Shown: positions 1-6,612 of the stretch, piece after piece
Layout: the number at the start of each line of letters is the position of its first letter
How positions within the stretch are numbered: the stretch's first letter is position 1
Source: Streptomyces barringtoniae
Lineage (GTDB): Bacteria; Actinomycetota; Actinomycetes; Streptomycetales; Streptomycetaceae
Direction of reading: 5' to 3'
DNA: 64,000 bases
Assembly (NCBI RefSeq): GCF_020819595.1
Contig: NZ_JAJHNP010000009.1
Span: forward strand, 124,001-188,000
Position numbers and translations under genes: made by a program
Notes under the pieces: generated by a model
What the model was told of the DNA's origin: nothing
The model's database searches: none
Seen by the model: the letters and a program-made list of their open reading frames with translations, nothing else

Positions 1-494
1 TCGGAGACGGCAACTACGCCAACGCGACCTGCACCGGCGAGAAGACCCTCGGTGAGACGCTGGGAGCGTACGACGCGCACTTCCGCGGCTTGGTGACGAG
101 CAAGGACACGGGCCACGGCGACCCTACCGAGGCGGCGAACATCGACGATCAGGTCGCACGCGAAGTCGCCGACGACGCCGGAAGCCGCGCACTGGCTCAG
201 AACTTTGCGGAACGCCTGCTGCTGGAGGAAGTGCCGTGCCAGAGCGAGCCCGCCACCCACTGGATCTACGGGCCGACGCACACGATCGACGTCGCTGCGG
301 ACATCACCGCGAGTTGGATGGGTGTGTACGGCGGCGACCTGAACACCACAGGGACCGCGCCACGAGGCAAGGAGCCGTGTGGAGGCGTCGCCATACTCCG
401 CAACGGCTCGCACTACGGGGTCCTGGAGATTGATGCCTGTCTGGACACGGCAGCGATGACGCGGATCGTCCGTGCGGCCGTGACACGGCTCTGA
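1..494 (+). CDS. Secreted-type protein of unknown function, C-terminal part (5' end outside window)
   Basis: An open frame runs from base 3 to the TGA at 494 with no stop, so the gene starts before the window. The visible 163 residues are a paralogue of the next gene. Both share a C-x-G-E-K-T motif, then HW-x-YG-x-x-HTI (HWIYGPTHTI here, HWHYGKGHTI there), then GGVA(I/V)(I/L)R(N/S)G near the C-terminus. A cysteine pair (VPCQSE here, RGCQDE in the neighbour) is also kept. I do not recognise the family. The neighbour has a signal peptide, so this protein is probably also exported, but its N-terminus cannot be seen. Confidence 0.8.
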   Translation, partial: GDGNYANATCTGEKTLGETLGAYDAHFRGLVTSKDTGHGDPTEAANIDDQVAREVADDAGSRALAQNFAERLLLEEVPCQSEPATHWIYGPTHTIDVAADITASWMGVYGGDLNTTGTAPRGKEPCGGVAILRNGSHYGVLEIDACLDTAAMTRIVRAAVTRL

Positions 495-631
495 GACCGC
501 CCCCGCCCCACCAGTGGACGTGACGGGGGTCACATTGATCGCGGTAGGTCGCTATCCAACATCTCCCGCACCTCCGGCATCTCCCAGATGTACGACGACG
601 CCAACCGCGTCGCGACCAGACAGGAGATGAG

Positions 632-1327
632 ATGTTCGACAACCAGGCAGCCCGCAGGAAGTTCGCGCGTCGCGGTCGTACCGCAGGAACAGCCGCCTGT
701 GTCGGTGCCGCCCTGATAGCGGTCGGCATCGGCGCGCTTCCCGCCGCCGGCGCGGACACGAGTTCTGCGAGCCGGTCGGCGACCGCCCTTGCCGCCGCTC
801 CTGCCGCACCCGGCCTCGGCTCCGCCGGCCTGATGCAGAGTGACGACTTCTTCCAGCAGGGCCTGGCCCCGGTCCGCGCGACGGTGGACCTGACCGGGAA
901 GCAAGCTCTCTCGGCATGCTCCGGCGAGAAGACGATGCGAGAGCTGACCAAGGGGAAGGCCGCCGCCTATGCCGACGTGACCTGGACCTTCGACACCAAA
1001 GACACCTCGCTGACCGAATCCGTCGCGGACGGTACCACCGACACATCGGCGGCCTCGTACGAGAAGCAGCTCGACAAGCTGGTGCGCGGCTGCCAGGACG
1101 AGCCGCGTGGTCACTGGCACTACGGCAAGGGGCACACGATCACCGTCAAAGCCGGCGAGGGAAGTTGGTACCCGGCCTTCAGCGGCGACGGCAAGGTTGC
1201 CGGCGGCGTCGCGGTGATCCGCAGCGGCCACAGGTTCGGCATCGTCGAACTCACCGGTCAGCCCAGCGACGACCCCGGCTACATGGAGGGCATCACCGCC
1301 GGTGCCGTCAACCGGCTGGCCGACTGA
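632..1327 (+). CDS. Secreted protein of unknown function, tandem paralogue of the upstream gene
   Basis: The protein has 231 residues. The ATG at 632 follows AGGAG at about 622, which fixes the start. The N-terminus has several Arg/Lys residues, then a hydrophobic stretch (about residues 17-40) ending in an Ala-x-Ala-like site (LPAAGA), so it is a likely Sec substrate. The mature part has a Cys at the CSGEKT motif, a second Cys in RGCQDE, HWHYGKGHTI, and a GGVAVIRSGHRFGIVEL segment near the end. All of these recur in the preceding gene 137 bp upstream. The two cysteines may form a disulfide outside the cell. No catalytic motif is visible, so function is unknown; confidence is high for a real secreted gene and for duplication. 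Confidence 0.85.
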   Translation: MFDNQAARRKFARRGRTAGTAACVGAALIAVGIGALPAAGADTSSASRSATALAAAPAAPGLGSAGLMQSDDFFQQGLAPVRATVDLTGKQALSACSGEKTMRELTKGKAAAYADVTWTFDTKDTSLTESVADGTTDTSAASYEKQLDKLVRGCQDEPRGHWHYGKGHTITVKAGEGSWYPAFSGDGKVAGGVAVIRSGHRFGIVELTGQPSDDPGYMEGITAGAVNRLAD

Positions 1328-1444
1328 TCCGGTCCGGGCGGTCCCGGGAGCTGTTCGCGTGGGTGCTGCCCCCGTCCTGGGACCGTCCGGGCCGGCTGAT
1401 GAACGTCCGGTCGGGGTTCGGGAACCGGTGGCGTCGGACGGCGG

Positions 1445-1708
1445 TCACGGGCCGCCGAAGCCGTGTTCCGAGAGGTCGAACCAGTTGCCTTCCGGGTCCA
1501 TGGCCCCCCGGCCGGTACTCGGCGAGGGGCGGTCGGTGAAGCCTTCGGCCGGTTTCGGAATGCCGGCGGCCACCAGGCCTCGGAGGTGGCCCCCGCGTCC
1601 TCGATGTGGACGCCGAAGCGGTTTCATGCCGACCGGGGTGTGACCGTCGAGCTGGTGCTTGAGCCGGGGCGGCACGGGCTGGCGACGGCCTACCCGCATG
1701 GAAGCCAC
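1445..1708 (-). pseudogene. Decayed glyoxalase/VOC-family gene (3' portion)
   Basis: The minus strand reads AAGIPKPAEGFTDRP then AMDPEGNWFDLSEHGF before a TGA at 1445. DPEGNWFDL is typical of the last strand of vicinal-oxygen-chelate (glyoxalase/bleomycin-resistance) proteins. The segment expected just before it, VHIEDAGATSEA (about 1576-1611), lies in a different minus-strand frame, which points to a frameshift. No full-length N-terminus or ribosome site is visible upstream. I read this as a relic rather than a gene. Confidence 0.55.
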
Positions 1709-1850
1709 AGGCCCTCGGTCAGGGATGGGCAGACGGCCTCGGCGGCCTCACCCGCGCCTACGGAGTCGACGTCGAACGACAGCCGGTGGCCGAGCCCACC
1801 CGGACCAGGTATCTGCGCTGGTCAGGGCCCACGGAACCCGTCCAGGCGTC

Positions 1851-1899
1851 GTCGCTTCCCGACCTGAGAGCGCAAGTTCGGTTCTCGTCACCCGCTCCA
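1851..1899 (+). other. tRNA-Gly 3'-half remnant ending in CCA
   Basis: The sequence resembles the 3' half of an actinobacterial tRNA-Gly: a TTCCCGA anticodon-loop-like stretch (CCC anticodon, 1858-1860), a T-arm GCAAG-TTCGGTT-CTCGT (one mismatched pair), the acceptor strand CACCCGC (1889-1895), a T, and CCA (1897-1899). There is no matching GCGGGTG acceptor strand or D-arm upstream and the anticodon stem does not pair, so it is not a working tRNA. Such 3' halves are commonly left by tRNA-targeted integrative elements. The family match is from memory. Confidence 0.55.
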
Positions 1900-1904
1900 C
1901 GATG

Positions 1905-1931
1905 AAACCCCAGGTCAGTGGCCTGGGGTTT
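1905..1931 (+). terminator. Hairpin after the tRNA remnant
   Basis: AAACCCCAGG (1905-1914) and CCTGGGGTTT (1922-1931) pair perfectly around the loop TCAGTGG. The hairpin sits 5 bp after the CCA of the tRNA-like remnant, where a tRNA terminator would be. The same loop and most of the stem recur at 17461-17489. Confidence 0.6.
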
Positions 1932-2270
1932 GTTGTTTCGATCATCGACGTACCCGGACTGCACCTGCTCCGGGTCGGCGACGGCTCGGACGGCACCCGT
2001 CGGGCCCGTGCTGTACGACGCGCCCCACCACAATCGTGCATTCCGCGCCGTCCGGCTCGGCAGTCCAGTCCGTGTCCGGCGTCATCACCGGCGGTTCACT
2101 CGCTCACCGCGGCAGCCCCACAACACCTGCATTGGCATGGCCTTGACCGGCGGAAGACGGCGGCCGCATGGTGAAACCATCCGGCCCGCAGCTGTCCTGA
2201 CATGCCGTCTGTCAAGGCTGCTTTTCGTCATGTGGCCCTTCCGAACCGCCCGAAACCGCACGGAGGCTTG

Positions 2271-3611
2271 ATGCACCGACGCGAGATACCCTCCGGATCC
2301 CCGGTGATCCACCACCACCGACCGAGACGGCGGGTGCGGCGGATGGCAGCTGCCCTCACCGCGATGCTCATCTTCACCGTCACCGGCCTCACCATCGGTC
2401 TGGCCACCGGTGTCCAGGCCGCCACGCTCTCGTCCGCCCCGCGCACGTCCGCGTCCGCGGGGGCGACGGGCTTCGGCTGCTTCCATCCCCTGCAAGCCGG
2501 ACAAGCCCGCTGTTTCGGCGTCATGAAGGCCCACCGCACCGCCTCGGGCCGCATGTCACCGTTCACCACCGGATCCCCGACCACAATGGGGTACGTGCCG
2601 TCCGATCTGCGTTCCGCCTACAAACTGGGCGGTACCTCGGGATCCGGTCGAACGGTGGCGATCGTCGACGCCATGGACGACCCGAACGCCGAGTCCGACC
2701 TGGCCGCTTACCGCCGCGCCTACGGTCTGCCGTCGTGCACCCGCGCCAACGGCTGTTTCCGCAAGGTGAACCAGAGCGGGCAGGCATCGCCGCTGCCCGC
2801 CGGTGACTACGGATGGTCCGAGGAGATCAGCCTCGACCTCGACATGGTCTCGGCGACATGCCCCGGCTGCCACATCCTCCTGGTCGAGGCGAAGTCGGCG
2901 AACGTATCGGATCTCATGAGGGCCGAGGACACCGCCGCCACCACTTCGGGCGTCGTCTCGGTCTCCGACAGCTGGGGTGGGTCCGAGGACAACACCGTCA
3001 CCTCCTTCGACTCGCACTTCAACCACCCCGGCGTCGCGATCACAGCGAGCTCGGGTGACTCCGGTTACGGCGTCTCCTGGCCGGCGTCCTCCCGGTACGT
3101 CACTGCCGTGGGCGGCACCTCGCTGAGCAGGGCGTCCAACGCGCGTGGCTGGACGGAGACGGCCTGGAGCGGGGCGGGCTCGGGCTGCTCGGCGTACGAG
3201 GCCAAGCCGTCCTGGCAGCATGACTCCGGATGCGCCAAGCGCACGGTCGCCGATGTGGCTGCGGTCGCCGACCCCAACACCGGGGTGGCGGTCTACGACT
3301 CGTACAACAGCTGCGGCGGCGGGTTGTTGTGCGACACCGAGCTTCAACTCGGTGTCGCACAGGGTGCCGACGGATGGGTCGAAGTCGGCGGCACCAGCGT
3401 CTCGTCGCCGATCATCGCGAGCGTCTACGCACTGGCCGGAAACACCTCTCAGGTCGTCGGCGGCTCGTATCCGTACAGCCACACCTCGGCGCTCAACAAC
3501 GTCACCTCGGGCAGCAACGGCTCCTGCGGCGGCAGTTACCTGTGCACCGCACGTCCGGGATACGACGGGCCGACCGGCCTCGGCACGCCCAACGGCACCG
3601 GCGCCTTCTGA
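2271..3611 (+). CDS. Secreted S53 (sedolisin-type) serine-carboxyl peptidase
   Basis: The protein has 446 residues. The ATG at 2271 has GGAGG at 2262-2266. An Arg-rich N-terminus (RPRRRVRR) precedes a hydrophobic segment and an Ala-x-Ala site near residue 50, so it is exported. Family S53 enzymes use a Ser-Glu-Asp triad. Here E185 and D189 (GWSEEISLDLD), the oxyanion Asp D263 (SSGDSGYG) and Ser376 (GGTSVSSP) are all present, so activity is expected. There is no long pro-domain, unlike classical sedolisins; the catalytic domain begins at about residue 105. It is a clear paralogue of the S53 gene at 42610. Compared with that gene it carries about 19 extra residues just before the catalytic Ser, and those are encoded over a perfect DNA hairpin. 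A strong terminator follows. Confidence 0.93.
   Translation: MHRREIPSGSPVIHHHRPRRRVRRMAAALTAMLIFTVTGLTIGLATGVQAATLSSAPRTSASAGATGFGCFHPLQAGQARCFGVMKAHRTASGRMSPFTTGSPTTMGYVPSDLRSAYKLGGTSGSGRTVAIVDAMDDPNAESDLAAYRRAYGLPSCTRANGCFRKVNQSGQASPLPAGDYGWSEEISLDLDMVSATCPGCHILLVEAKSANVSDLMRAEDTAATTSGVVSVSDSWGGSEDNTVTSFDSHFNHPGVAITASSGDSGYGVSWPASSRYVTAVGGTSLSRASNARGWTETAWSGAGSGCSAYEAKPSWQHDSGCAKRTVADVAAVADPNTGVAVYDSYNSCGGGLLCDTELQLGVAQGADGWVEVGGTSVSSPIIASVYALAGNTSQVVGGSYPYSHTSALNNVTSGSNGSCGGSYLCTARPGYDGPTGLGTPNGTGAF
3329..3360 (+). repeat. Perfect 13-bp inverted repeat inside the S53 peptidase gene
   Basis: GTGCGACACCGAG (3329-3341) and CTCGGTGTCGCAC (3348-3360) are perfectly complementary, with loop CTTCAA. 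It encodes part of a segment (residues about 348-366) absent from the paralogue at 42610. Confidence 0.85.
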
Positions 3612-3630
3612 CGACGGCGCTCCCTGACCG

Positions 3631-3680
3631 GCAAGGGCTGGGCTCGCGTCGCACTACTGCGGTGCGAGCCCAGCCCTTGC
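3631..3680 (+). terminator. Strong bidirectional hairpin terminator
   Basis: A 17-bp perfect stem (GCAAGGGCTGGGCTCGC at 3631-3647; its complement at 3664-3680) lies 20 bp after the S53 stop and between convergent genes, so it can end both transcripts. Confidence 0.85.
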
Positions 3681-3746
3681 CTCGTCTCGGCCCTCCAGCC
3701 GGCCCCTCTGGCTGCCCCACGGCTGTATACGGCGTCTGTCAGCCGC

Positions 3747-5000
3747 TCAGTCGCCGGAGTGCCGTTGCCGTCCTTTTCCTGCTTTCCCGTCGTCGTGCTT
3801 GCCTGACCACTCGCCGCCCTCGTCGCCACCGTGCGCCGGCCCGGGCGACGTCCCGGCGGACAAAGGGGCAGGCGATGGCGTCGTGGCCGGGGTCCGACCG
3901 GCGGGCGCTGATCCGATGCGAGTGGGTGAGGGAGCGGCCGGAGGCGTAGGCGCCGTGGCATGGGAATTCAGCGAGGCTCCCAGGGCCGTAGCCCCGGCGA
4001 ACAGCGCGAGGCCGACGCCGGCGAGAACGGCTTTGGATGCCAGTGTGCGGCGACCGCTCGGGCGGGAGTGCGTGCCGGCGCGGGATTCACCGGCGTGCGG
4101 GACCGGAGGCGGTGGAATGGCCGGGGCGGGCATGAGGGTGGTGCCGGCGTGCTCGGCCGGTCGCGGTGTCCCGTTCTGCGCGGCGAGCCAGCCCGCTGCC
4201 TGCTCTGCGGTGGGCCGGTGGGCCGGGTCCTTCGCGAGCATGTGCAGCACGTAGTCGGAGAGCGGCTGCGGGATGTCGGGGCGCAGGCGGTCGGGGGGTG
4301 CCGGTGTGGCACTGACGTGCTGCTGGACCACGGCCAGTGACGTGGCTGCGCTGAACGGAGGCCGCCCGGTGAGCAGTTCGTACAGGACGCAGCCGAGGGA
4401 GTAGACGTCGGACGCGGGCTGCGCGGGACGGCCCAGCGCGCGTTCCGGAGCGAGGTAGTCGGCGGTGCCGATGATCTTGCCTGTGGCGGTCAGGCCGCTG
4501 GCGGCCGCCTCGGCGAAGCGTGCGATGCCGAAGTCGGTGATCTTCACCGTGCGGTCGGTGGTCAGCATGACGTTGGCGGGTTTGACGTCCCGGTGGACCA
4601 CTCCCTCCTGGTGTGCCGCGGCGAGGCCGGCGGCCGCCTGGGCCGTGATGGCCGCCGCCTCGGCCGGGGGCAGGGCGCCGCGCAGGGAGCGTTCCTGGGC
4701 CAGGTTCCAGCCGTCGACGAGTTCCATGACCAGGTGGGGCTGGTCATGGTGCGCGCCGAAGTCGTACATGCCGACGACGTTGGGGTGGTTGAGCCGGGCC
4801 GCGATCTGTGCCTCCAGGCGGAAACGCTCGGCGTCTTCCGCCTCCTCGGCACGCAGCAGTTTGACCGCCACGGGCCGCCCGAGGAGGTGGTCGCGGGCCC
4901 GCCACACCTCGCCCATCGCGCCGCGTCCCAGCAGCTCCTGCAACTCATAGCGGTCCGCCAGCAGACCCTGCACACCCACCCCGATCATCGCGTTGCTCAT
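3747..5000 (-). CDS. Membrane-anchored Ser/Thr protein kinase (PknB type)
   Basis: The protein has 417 residues. The ATG at 5000 (MSNAMIG) is chosen because GGGGGA lies 5 bp upstream. The kinase domain spans about residues 18-285: a Gly loop LGRGAMGEVW, ATP-binding Lys47 in VAVKLL, the catalytic loop HRDVKPAN (D138), DFG (156-158) and APE (GTADYLAPER). All essential residues are kept, so it should be active. A Pro-rich linker leads to one membrane segment (about 345-365, VLAGVGLALFAGATALGASL) and a short Pro/Thr/Ser-rich outer tail ending in a charged stretch. There are no PASTA repeats, so the outer part is unlikely to bind muropeptides in the PknB manner. Its substrates are unknown. It is transcribed towards the S53 gene and shares its terminator. 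Confidence 0.92.
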   Translation of the reverse strand: MSNAMIGVGVQGLLADRYELQELLGRGAMGEVWRARDHLLGRPVAVKLLRAEEAEDAERFRLEAQIAARLNHPNVVGMYDFGAHHDQPHLVMELVDGWNLAQERSLRGALPPAEAAAITAQAAAGLAAAHQEGVVHRDVKPANVMLTTDRTVKITDFGIARFAEAAASGLTATGKIIGTADYLAPERALGRPAQPASDVYSLGCVLYELLTGRPPFSAATSLAVVQQHVSATPAPPDRLRPDIPQPLSDYVLHMLAKDPAHRPTAEQAAGWLAAQNGTPRPAEHAGTTLMPAPAIPPPPVPHAGESRAGTHSRPSGRRTLASKAVLAGVGLALFAGATALGASLNSHATAPTPPAAPSPTRIGSAPAGRTPATTPSPAPLSAGTSPGPAHGGDEGGEWSGKHDDGKAGKGRQRHSGD

Positions 5001-5761
5001 AGTTCCCCCGGCCCAGTAGGTGCGGCTTGCGGGCATTCGGGTCCCGGTTGCCCGGGCCGACACACACTCCCTGTCGCACCGGAAGCCTTCGTGGGGGAAT
5101 GCGCATGGGGCAGGCAGACGTGGGGGATTCACCTGCCTGCCCCTCGTTGCGCGACCACCCGCTCGGAACAGGGGGCGAGCAGGTGCCACGAGGCCCCCTG
5201 GGTCCCTGGGCCCACTCCTACAGCGCACCGGAGTGACGGGCCGTCACACCCTGGAGCGCCCAACGCCACACGGCTCTCCGCTCCGGGAGAGCAGGGGCAG
5301 GCCCGGCACGGGGGGAACCGGACCTGCCCCAGCACGTCGGCGCCTGCAAAGCCTCCCCCCGGAGGATGGGCGCCATGACCCCGTCCGGGGTCACTTCCAA
5401 CAGCGCGCCACAGGTCAGGAGCGTCACGGGGGAACGGAAACGGTTGCGGGACCGACAACTATGTGAAGGAACGCCCTGGCCTCCTTCATAATCCGGTCAC
5501 GCATTACGCGAATACCGGCGGTCAGGGACTGCGGCACCACGCAATCACACTTCTCCATTCCGTCCGGAAAATTGCCATGGCATGTGAACATGCAGGTAAG
5601 TGCCCCTATAGGCAGCCATATTCGGGACATCACAGACCCCGGTGTAACGCTGCACTGCGTGCGGAACGCAGAAGTGGGGAGAAGCGGGGTACCGGCCGAC
5701 TAAATCCGGGTGCCCTGGCGCGAGCGCGCAGATACGGCACCACGTCAGATCGGATATTCCT
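5001..5761. other. Gene-free stretch with two palindromic signals
   Basis: No frame here has both a credible start and a recognisable product. It holds the kinase promoter region. It also has a near-perfect 13-bp hairpin (5294-5306 with 5318-5330, one mismatch) and an 18-bp perfect palindrome, TGACCCCGTCCGGGGTCA, at 5376-5393. Neither directly follows a gene, so they may be regulatory sites or relics of a lost gene. Confidence 0.5.
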
Positions 5762-6106
5762 GTGAGAAACATCGACCCGGTCCAGGCATACAACGACCGG
5801 CCGGACCCGGACCGCTCTGTGCACCGTCAGGCCACCACACGGCGTACGGCCGTCACCATCTGCACGATCGCCGACATCGCGGCGGGACTGCTGGGCCTGT
5901 GGATCCTGCTGTTCCTGCTCGACGCGAACCGCGCGAATGTGTTCGTCGAATTCGTACGGGGCACGGCGGGCTGGCTGTCCTGGTGGGCACAGGACATCTT
6001 CACGATGGACACAGAGGGGCTACGCGTCGTCCTCAATTACGGTCTCCCGGCCGTCATCTACTTGCTGATCGGTCACGGGATCGCTGCCCGGCTCAACCGA
6101 GCCTGA
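5762..6106 (+). CDS. Small two-helix membrane protein of unknown function
   Basis: The protein has 114 residues and a GTG start. A hydrophilic N-terminus (about 30 residues) is followed by two hydrophobic helices: about 33-53 (IADIAAGLLGLWILLFLLDA) and about 90-106 (LNYGLPAVIYLLIGHGIA). Between them is an amphipathic, Trp-rich stretch (FVRGTAGWLSWWAQDIF). It looks like a small integral membrane protein with both ends in the cytoplasm. I do not recognise the family with certainty. The next small gene starts 45 bp downstream on the same strand, so the two may be cotranscribed. Confidence 0.75.
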   Translation: MRNIDPVQAYNDRPDPDRSVHRQATTRRTAVTICTIADIAAGLLGLWILLFLLDANRANVFVEFVRGTAGWLSWWAQDIFTMDTEGLRVVLNYGLPAVIYLLIGHGIAARLNRA

Positions 6107-6151
6107 CAGTGGACCGGCCTCTTTATTGATCGCCATGAAAGTGGGCCGACC

Positions 6152-6379
6152 ATGACATACAGCTCCACTGGAAAAGATCACACTCCGATCTATGAGGACC
6201 TGATACGCGAGCGGGGTGACGTCGTCGCCGAAGCTCAACTCGCCGCGGAACACACACAGCGCCAGGCAGCGCAATTGCTGACTGCACGGGATGCGGGTCA
6301 GCAAGCCCGTCATTGGGACGACGGCACACGAGCCGCCGCGGCCGGTCAGCCAGCCACAGCGGCTCGTCCCTGGCGATGA
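6152..6379 (+). CDS. Small acidic/amphipathic protein of unknown function
   Basis: The protein has 75 residues from ATG 6152. The first 45 residues (YEDLIRERGDVVAEAQLAAE region) are rich in Glu, Ala, Gln and Arg and should form a helix. The rest is an Ala/Gly-rich tail. The YE-x-L-(I/V)-x-ERGDV motif resembles a short protein type I remember from other Streptomyces, but I cannot name a family or role. It follows a small membrane protein gene on the same strand and could be its partner. No catalytic residues are visible. Confidence 0.6.
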   Translation: MTYSSTGKDHTPIYEDLIRERGDVVAEAQLAAEHTQRQAAQLLTARDAGQQARHWDDGTRAAAAGQPATAARPWR

Positions 6380-6555
6380 CGAACGCCGGACCGGCCGCCA
6401 CGGCCCACCGGGACCGCGCGGCCTCCGTCCACCGGGTCCGGGACGGCACCTACCGCGTTTCCCTCACGCCCCGCCACCGCATCCGAGGCTGGGCTGCCGT
6501 CGTCAGCAGGTCCCGGCCTCTCGCATCGCAAGGGGCCCTTGTCCCGCCTGGCTGA
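6376..6555 (+). CDS. Possible small translationally coupled ORF
   Basis: An ATG at 6376 overlaps the previous stop (ATGA) and opens 59 codons, reading VHRVRDGTYRVSLTPRHRIR. The overlap is typical of coupled genes. Against it, the ORF runs into the terminator hairpin at 6531-6576 and no homologue is recognised. Either a minor gene or chance. Confidence 0.3.
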   Translation: MTNAGPAATAHRDRAASVHRVRDGTYRVSLTPRHRIRGWAAVVSRSRPLASQGALVPPG

Positions 6556-6576
6556 CCGGGCGGGACAAGGGCCCCT
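6531..6576 (+). terminator. Bidirectional hairpin terminator
   Basis: A 17-bp perfect stem (6531-6547 with 6560-6576, AGGGGCCCTTGTCCCGC) lies between the small plus-strand genes and the convergent amidase gene. Confidence 0.85.
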
Positions 6577-6612
6577 GTGCCGTACACCCCCGATCCGACG
6601 GGGGGTCGGGGG

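Noticed and set aside
304..951. Long open frames on the minus strand opposite the secreted proteins
   Set aside because: Arg/Pro-rich translations with no domain; they mirror the third-position GC pattern of the real plus-strand genes.
5001..5761. Several open frames of 60-150 codons in the kinase-upstream stretch
   Set aside because: No ribosome sites, no conserved motifs and composition like random high-GC sequence.
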